Shown here: positions 59,668-64,000 of the stretch, piece by piece
How the letters are laid out: each line of letters opens with the position of its first letter
Position numbering within the stretch: position 1 is the first letter of the stretch
NCBI RefSeq assembly: GCF_902464545.1
Contig: NZ_CABQJR010000001.1
Location: 62,001 to 126,000, forward strand
Origin: an uncultured Senegalimassilia sp.
GTDB lineage: Bacteria > Actinomycetota > Coriobacteriia > Coriobacteriales > Eggerthellaceae
Length of the DNA stretch: 64,000 nucleotides
Direction of reading: 5' to 3'
The notes under the pieces: generated by a model
Told to the model about the DNA's origin: nothing
Databases searched by the model: none
The model's input: the letters and a program-made list of their open reading frames with translations, nothing else
Position numbers and translations under genes: made by a program

Positions 59668-60724
59668 CATTCGCGCATCCGCCCCGCAGCTGGCCGACAT
59701 CACGCCCTACGACCCGAAGTATCTTCCGGCGCGCGCGTACCTGTCGGCAAACGAGAACCCTTGCGACGTGGAGACCGAGGTCCGCAACGAGATCAAGCGC
59801 GAGATCAACAAGGTGGCCTTCAACCGCTATCCCGACCCCTTGGCCAACGAGCTGCGCGACATGATCGCCGAGGCCAACGGCCTTGACCGCGATTGCGTGC
59901 TCGTGGGCAACGGCGGCGACGAGCTGCTGTTCGACATAGCGCTTGCCTGGGGCGGACCGGGGCGCAAGTTCCTCAACATGCCGCCCACGTTCTCGGTGTA
60001 CCGGAACAACGCCGAGCTCACCAACACCGAGGTGGTCGACATCCCGCGCCGCGACGATTACACCATCGACGAGGAGGCGGTGCTGTCCCGCGTGGCGCGC
60101 GGCGACATTGATTACGTTATCGTCACCAGCCCGAACAACCCCACGGGCGACCTGGCCGACGAGCGCTTCATCCTGCGCCTGCTCGACGCAACCGACGCGC
60201 TCGTCATGGTCGACGAGGCGTACTTCGAGTTCTCGCGCGGCACGGTGCGCCCCTACCTGGCGCAGCATAAGAACCTGGTCATCCTGCGCACGTTCTCCAA
60301 GGCGTTCTCGCTTGCCGGCGTGCGCGTGGGTTACCTGCTGGGAAACCCCGAGGTCATCCGCGAGTTCTTGAAGGTGCGCCAGCCGTACTCGGTGGACGCG
60401 GTGTCGCAGGCCATCGCGCGCGTGGTCTTCCGCAACCGAGCGAAGTTCGAGCGCGGCATCATGCAGATCGTCTCGGAGCGCGGGCGCGTGTTCCGCGAGC
60501 TCTCGCAGCTGCCGGGCGTCACGGCGTACCCCTCGAACGCCAACTACATCCTGTTCCGCACAGAGGGCGCGGGGGAGGTTTGGCAGCAGCTCTACGACCG
60601 CGGCATCCTCGTGCGCGACTTCAGCCGCGCGCCCATGCTGCAGGATTGCCTGCGCGTCTCTATCGGCAGCCCCGAGGAGAACGACGGGTTCCTAACCGCG
60701 CTGCAGGAGATTCTGTCGAAGTAA
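59660..60724 (+). CDS. hisC: Histidinol-phosphate aminotransferase HisC
   Basis: A 354-residue class I PLP aminotransferase. The PLP lysine is Lys-214 in RTFSKAFSLAGVRVGY; LVGNGGDELL, TSPNNPTGDL and VDEAYFEFS form the cofactor pocket, and YPSNANYILFR is typical of HisC. It transfers an amino group from glutamate to imidazole-acetol phosphate. The start lies inside the hisD end, so translation is coupled. Confidence 0.96.
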   Translation: MNSIRASAPQLADITPYDPKYLPARAYLSANENPCDVETEVRNEIKREINKVAFNRYPDPLANELRDMIAEANGLDRDCVLVGNGGDELLFDIALAWGGPGRKFLNMPPTFSVYRNNAELTNTEVVDIPRRDDYTIDEEAVLSRVARGDIDYVIVTSPNNPTGDLADERFILRLLDATDALVMVDEAYFEFSRGTVRPYLAQHKNLVILRTFSKAFSLAGVRVGYLLGNPEVIREFLKVRQPYSVDAVSQAIARVVFRNRAKFERGIMQIVSERGRVFRELSQLPGVTAYPSNANYILFRTEGAGEVWQQLYDRGILVRDFSRAPMLQDCLRVSIGSPEENDGFLTALQEILSK

Positions 60725-60726
60725 AG

Positions 60727-60743
60727 CTCGGGGACGTAGCGCT
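60727..60743. repeat. Family B dispersed element, partial copy
   Basis: CTCGGGGACGTAGCGCT directly after hisC. Same orientation as the fuller copy at 60970. Confidence 0.65.
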
Positions 60744-60765
60744 CCGCGCGCTGCCCCCCTGCATC

Positions 60766-60925
60766 TTCTGGGCGGTTTTGCAGGAAACGGGGGCCGATTT
60801 GCCCTTCGGTCCCCGTCATCTGGGCGGTTTTTGCAGCGTGATGCTGGCAACGCACGATAAAACCCCAGGTCAGTTTTGCGGTATCCCGGCGAAACAGGCT
60901 TTCGTGCCTGCAAAACCGCCCAGAA
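60766..60925. repeat. 160-bp inverted-repeat element between hisC and hisB
   Basis: TTCTGGGCGGTTTTGCAGG (60766-60784) recurs as its exact reverse complement at 60907-60925. A near copy in direct orientation (TCTGGGCGGTTTTTGCAG) sits between them at 60819-60836, together with a CGGGG/CCCCG hairpin. The unit is bracketed by family B copies at 60727 and 60970. No gene is found in 60725-61038. Confidence 0.85.
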
Positions 60926-60969
60926 CTTTAATCGGGCGCTAGCGGGCGCGGAGGGGCGCCCCGGCCCCG

Positions 60970-60998
60970 GACATTTCGGGGACGTAGCGCTAACTGTC
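60970..60998. repeat. Family B dispersed element, copy 4
   Basis: GACATTTCGGGGACGTAGCG then CTAACTGTC, with outer CCG/CGG pairing; 41 bp before hisB. Confidence 0.85.
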
Positions 60999-61038
60999 CG
61001 GAATCGATGCGCACACGACGATAGAAAGGCGAACAGCA

Positions 61039-61632
61039 ATGAGCGAACGCGTTGCGCACATCGCGCGCACCACGAAGGAAACCGACATCGACCTGTCCGT
61101 CGACCTTGACGGCGCGGGCGCCACGGACGTGGAGACGGGTATCGGGTTTTTCGACCACATGCTCACCGCGTTTGGGCGCCACGGCCTGTTCGACCTGCAG
61201 GTTCGCTGCAAGGGTGACCTTGAGGTGGACGGCCACCACTCGGTGGAGGACACGGGCATCGTCATGGGGCAGGCGTTCGCGCAGGCGCTCGGCGACAAGC
61301 GCGGCATCCGCCGCTTCGGCGACATCGCCATGCCCATGGACGAGGCGCTTATCATGGCGGCCGTGGACATCTCGGGACGCGGTCAGCTGTTTTGGGACGC
61401 CGACGTGCCCGCGGTGATGGTGGGCGCCTTCGATGCCACGCTGGCGAAGGAATTTTTCATCGCCTTCGCCGCCAACGCCGGCGTCACGCTGCACATCCGC
61501 CAGCTTGCCGGCGAGAACACGCACCACGTTATCGAGGGCATGTTCAAGGCGGTGGCGCGCGCCATGCGCCAGGCCTGCGAGCCCGACCCCCGCATGGGCG
61601 ACGCGCTGCCGTCCACGAAGGGGATGCTGTAG
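61039..61632 (+). CDS. hisB: Imidazoleglycerol-phosphate dehydratase HisB
   Basis: A 197-residue Mn-dependent dehydratase. The His-rich metal motifs are FFDHMLTAFGRHG, DGHHSVEDTGI and ENTHHVIEGMFKAVARA. It is the monofunctional form without a histidinol phosphatase domain; no separate HisN/HisK phosphatase gene is in view. GAAAGG precedes the ATG by about 10 nt. Confidence 0.97.
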   Translation: MSERVAHIARTTKETDIDLSVDLDGAGATDVETGIGFFDHMLTAFGRHGLFDLQVRCKGDLEVDGHHSVEDTGIVMGQAFAQALGDKRGIRRFGDIAMPMDEALIMAAVDISGRGQLFWDADVPAVMVGAFDATLAKEFFIAFAANAGVTLHIRQLAGENTHHVIEGMFKAVARAMRQACEPDPRMGDALPSTKGML

Positions 61633-61662
61633 CCGCGCACGCCTGCCTGACGGCAGCCGCTT

Positions 61663-61742
61663 GAACAGGGGACGGAGGTGTGTTCACGATCGCCCCTCCG
61701 AGTCTTGGGCGATGACCGTGAACACACCTCCGTCCCCTGTTC
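61663..61742. repeat. Long palindrome, family A, copy 5
   Basis: Arms 61663-61688 and 61717-61742 (26 bp, perfect) have the same core as the copies near RAYT. The loop differs and makes its own stem, ATCGCCC (61689-61695) with GGGCGAT (61707-61713). It lies between hisB and hisH within the his operon. Confidence 0.95.
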
Positions 61743-61764
61743 AAGCTTCGTTTGGGGGCGCACC

Positions 61765-61794
61765 GCCCTCACTGACTTTTATTGGACCTGCGAG
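61765..61794 (+). repeat. 30-bp motif shared with the glmS upstream region
   Basis: GCCCTC, TGACTTT and ACCTGCGAG with the same spacing as at 29481-29510; it ends 15 bp before hisH. A more conserved set of copies elsewhere would be needed to give it a role. Confidence 0.6.
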
Positions 61795-61809
61795 ATGTAA
61801 GAGACGCCT

Positions 61810-62472
61810 ATGATTGCTGTTGTTGACTACAAGAAGGGTAACCTGCTATCCGTTGAGCGCGGTTTGCGCGCTGCCGGAGCCGACGCCTGCATCACCGACG
61901 ATGCCGCCGAGATAGCCGCTGCCGACGCCATCGTCTTGCCGGGCGTGGGCGCGTTCGCCGACGCCGCGGCCACCATGGACGAGCTCGGCCAGACCGAGGT
62001 CATCCGCCGCCGCATCGCGGAGGGGGTGCCGTTTCTGGGCATCTGCCTGGGTGAGCACCTGCTGTTCGAGGAGGGCGTGGAAGGTGCCGGCGCCGACGGC
62101 AACCCGCGCGGCCTAGGCGTGCTGCCCGGATGCGTGGGGCGCATGCCGCGCCAGGACGCCGAGGGCCGCGCGTACAAGGTCCCGCACGTGGGCTGGAACA
62201 CCGTCGATTTTCCTGCCGGCGCGCCGGAGAACCCGCTGTTCGCGGGCATTCCTTCGGGCACGTACTTCTACTTCACCCATAGCTTCATCGCGCCTGATGG
62301 GCCGTTCGCCATCGCGCACACCACGCACAGCGTGACGTTCCCGTGCGCCGTGCAGAAGGGCAACGCGTTCGGCGTGCAGTTCCACCCCGAGAAAAGCTCG
62401 GACGCCGGCGCGGCCGTGTTGCGCAATTTCGTCGAAATCGCCAAGGCGGCATCGCCCGCCTTGCAAGGTTAG
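61810..62472 (+). CDS. hisH: Imidazole glycerol phosphate synthase glutaminase subunit HisH
   Basis: A 220-residue class I glutaminase that feeds ammonia to HisF. The triad is Cys-79 (LGICLGEHLLF) with His and Glu in GVQFHPEKSS; the oxyanion strand is VLPGVGAF. The residues after the nucleophile elbow are Glu-His where Met-Gln is usual. VGWNTVDF and GTYFYFTHSF are typical of HisH. The ribosome-binding site is weak (TAAGAGA). Confidence 0.95.
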   Translation: MIAVVDYKKGNLLSVERGLRAAGADACITDDAAEIAAADAIVLPGVGAFADAAATMDELGQTEVIRRRIAEGVPFLGICLGEHLLFEEGVEGAGADGNPRGLGVLPGCVGRMPRQDAEGRAYKVPHVGWNTVDFPAGAPENPLFAGIPSGTYFYFTHSFIAPDGPFAIAHTTHSVTFPCAVQKGNAFGVQFHPEKSSDAGAAVLRNFVEIAKAASPALQG

Positions 62473-62481
62473 GAGGCCGCC

Positions 62482-63225
62482 ATGTACCTGCTCCCCGCAA
62501 TCGATATCCTGGGCGGCAAGGCCGTTCGCCTGGCGAAGGGCGATTACAACCAGGTGACCGTGTACAACGACGACCCCGTGGCGCAGGCGCGCGTCTTCGA
62601 GCAGGCCGGTGCCCAGTGGGTGCACGTGGTCGACCTGGACGGCGCGCGCAGCGGCGTCCCGGAGAACATCGCCATCGTGGAGCGCATCGTGCGCGAAACG
62701 TCGCTGTCCGTCGAGATCGGCGGCGGCATCCGCAGTCTGGAGACGCTCAAGCGCCTGGCGGACGCCGGCGCGGCGCGCATGGTGCTCGGCACCGCGCTCG
62801 TCAACGACCCCGAGCTTGCGCGCGCGGCGGTGGCCGCGGTGGGCGGCGACCGCCTGACCGCCGGCATCGATGCGAAGGGCGGGGAAGTGGCCGTCTCCGG
62901 CTGGATCGAGGGCTCGGGCGTGGCCGCCGCTGACCTGGCGCGCGCGATGGGCGCCGCCGGGTTCAAGCACATCGTCTACACCGACATCGCGCGCGACGGC
63001 ATGCAGACCGGCATTGACGTGCAGGCTTACGTCGACATGGCGAACGCGTTCGGCAACCCCGTCATCGCCAGTGGCGGCGTGGCAAGCCTCGCCGACATCG
63101 AGCGCCTGGCGCCGGTGGCGGAAAGCATCGAGGGCGTCATCACCGGCAGGGCCGTCTACGAGGGCACGCTCGACGTTGCCGAGGGCGTCTCCCTTTGCGC
63201 CAGCCTGACGGCCGCGCGATCCTAA
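62482..63225 (+). CDS. hisA: ProFAR isomerase HisA
   Basis: A 247-residue TIM-barrel isomerase acting on the ProFAR intermediate. The base Asp is in LPAIDILGGKAVRL, the acid Asp in VYTDIARDGMQTG, with phosphate loops EIGGGIRS and IASGGVAS. It could in principle also serve tryptophan synthesis (PriA) as in some Actinomycetota; this cannot be told from sequence alone. TTAGGAGG precedes the ATG. Confidence 0.94.
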   Translation: MYLLPAIDILGGKAVRLAKGDYNQVTVYNDDPVAQARVFEQAGAQWVHVVDLDGARSGVPENIAIVERIVRETSLSVEIGGGIRSLETLKRLADAGAARMVLGTALVNDPELARAAVAAVGGDRLTAGIDAKGGEVAVSGWIEGSGVAAADLARAMGAAGFKHIVYTDIARDGMQTGIDVQAYVDMANAFGNPVIASGGVASLADIERLAPVAESIEGVITGRAVYEGTLDVAEGVSLCASLTAARS

Positions 63226-63259
63226 TGCCGTAAAGGCGCCGAGCGCCGGCCGTTTCGCG

Positions 63260-63308
63260 GCGAAGCCGGGCGCTGCGCGCATCGAGGCGCGCCGTTCCCC
63301 GGCTTCGC
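63260..63308. other. Inverted repeat between hisA and hisF
   Basis: GCGAAGCCGGG (63260-63270) pairs with CCCGGCTTCGC (63298-63308) across a 27-nt GC-rich loop. Confidence 0.55.
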
Positions 63309-63369
63309 GACGCCCGCCGGCGCCATCCCGTCGATTTTCCCTTTCCCCGAGCCGTTGAGGAGCAGATAT

Positions 63370-64000
63370 ATGTTGGCAAAACGCGTGATCCCCTGCATGG
63401 ACGTGAAGGACGGCCGTGTGGTGAAGGGGGTCAACTTCGTGAACCTGCGCGATGCGGGCGACCCCATCGAGCTGGCGCAGCGCTACGACGAGCAGCGCGC
63501 CGACGAGGTGATCTTCCTTGATATCACCGCCACCAGCGACAAGCGCGAGACCACCGTCGACCTTGCAAGCCGCGCCAGCGCGCAGCTGCACCTGCCGTAC
63601 TGCGTGGGCGGCGGCTTCCGCAGCGTCGCCGACATCCGCCGCATGATAGCCGCTGGCGCCGACAAGGTGTCGGTCAACAGCGCGGCGGTGGACAACCCGC
63701 AGCTCATCTCGGACGCCGCCGCCGCGTTCGGCACGCAGGCCATCCTGTGCGCCATCGACGCGAAGCAGGTGGCCGGCAACCCCAACAAGTGGGAGGTCTA
63801 CGTGCACGGCGGCCGCACCGCAACGGGCATCGACGCCGTGGAATGGGCCGTCGAGGCGGCTCGCCGCGGCGCTGGCGAGATCTTGCTGACCAGCATGGAT
63901 CGCGACGGCAGCAAGGACGGCTTCGACTGCGCGCTCACCCGCGCGGTGGCTCGTGCGGTGGATATCCCCGTCATCGCCAGCGGCGGCGTGGGCAAGCTCG
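63370..64000 (+). CDS. hisF: Imidazole glycerol phosphate synthase cyclase subunit HisF (cut by window end)
   Basis: The first 210 residues of a TIM-barrel cyclase that forms imidazole glycerol phosphate and AICAR with ammonia from HisH. The catalytic Asp near the start is in RVIPCMDVKDGRVVKGVNF; FLDITATSDKRET, YCVGGGFRS, and VSVNSAAV follow, with AIDAK holding the second Asp and LLTSMDRDGSKDGFD near the end. A GAGGAGCAG site precedes the ATG. The gene runs out of the window with about 45 residues missing. Confidence 0.96.
   Translation, partial: MLAKRVIPCMDVKDGRVVKGVNFVNLRDAGDPIELAQRYDEQRADEVIFLDITATSDKRETTVDLASRASAQLHLPYCVGGGFRSVADIRRMIAAGADKVSVNSAAVDNPQLISDAAAAFGTQAILCAIDAKQVAGNPNKWEVYVHGGRTATGIDAVEWAVEAARRGAGEILLTSMDRDGSKDGFDCALTRAVARAVDIPVIASGGVGKL

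Overview
The window is chromosomal DNA from a high-GC Gram-positive anaerobe. The best fit is an Eggerthellaceae-type member of the Coriobacteriia (Actinomycetota), though nothing here names a species. The evidence is the strong GC bias, the actinobacterial gene style, several TACAAT-type -10 boxes sitting about 6 nt before a start codon (leaderless transcripts), a giant 2-hydroxyacyl-CoA dehydratase activase fusion typical of strict anaerobes, a DUF3793 protein, molybdate and molybdenum cofactor genes, and families of intergenic palindromes. Almost everything is single-copy core or metabolic gene content. I see no prophage, CRISPR array, rRNA or classical insertion sequence.

Layout. 1-4887: tail of a TetR-type regulator and the 1550-residue activase/dehydratase fusion. 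5182-8443: rsmI, a YgjP-like metallopeptidase, then a REP-associated tyrosine transposase (RAYT) lying between copies of a long perfect palindrome that is also seen at 4975, 8237 and 61663. 8444-11371: a DHA2 drug/proton antiporter and a secreted coiled-coil protein. 11612-17046: metG, tatD, a flavodoxin-like protein, rsmA, veg and tRNA-Ala(CGC). 17297-21140: a HAD phosphatase, then the preQ1-I riboswitch and the queD-queE-queC-queF operon for the queuosine precursor preQ1. 21327-31598: PAP2 phosphatase, membrane protein, metY, a FeoB-associated/HMA fusion behind a CsoR-like palindrome, flavodoxin with DUF3793, an AEC transporter, ilvA divergent from ridA, and glmS. 31672-33560: acpS and nnrD.

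33794-40102 is the most unusual part. It is a tight four-gene operon holding a membrane-bound SpoIIE-type phosphatase with its own anti-sigma-type ATPase domain, a STAS antagonist, a GH3-family acyl-adenylating enzyme, and a MATE exporter fused to a second anti-sigma-type ATPase domain. No sigma factor is present. It looks like a partner-switching circuit wired to an amide-forming enzyme and an exporter.

40384-45834 carries modA-modB-modC (ModB with a large extra extracytoplasmic domain) followed by moaA and moaC, a molybdate-to-cofactor block. 45827-47499: a lipid kinase and a VanZ-like protein. 47651-51842: ribD-ribE-ribBA-ribH on the minus strand behind an FMN riboswitch. 52011-56241: a HemN/HemW-like radical SAM protein, an alanine/glycine symporter and a DUF2797 protein. 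56476-64000: the histidine operon in the order hisZ-hisG (fused), hisD, hisC, hisB, hisH, hisA, hisF, the last cut by the window edge. Two families of intergenic palindromic repeats interrupt it.
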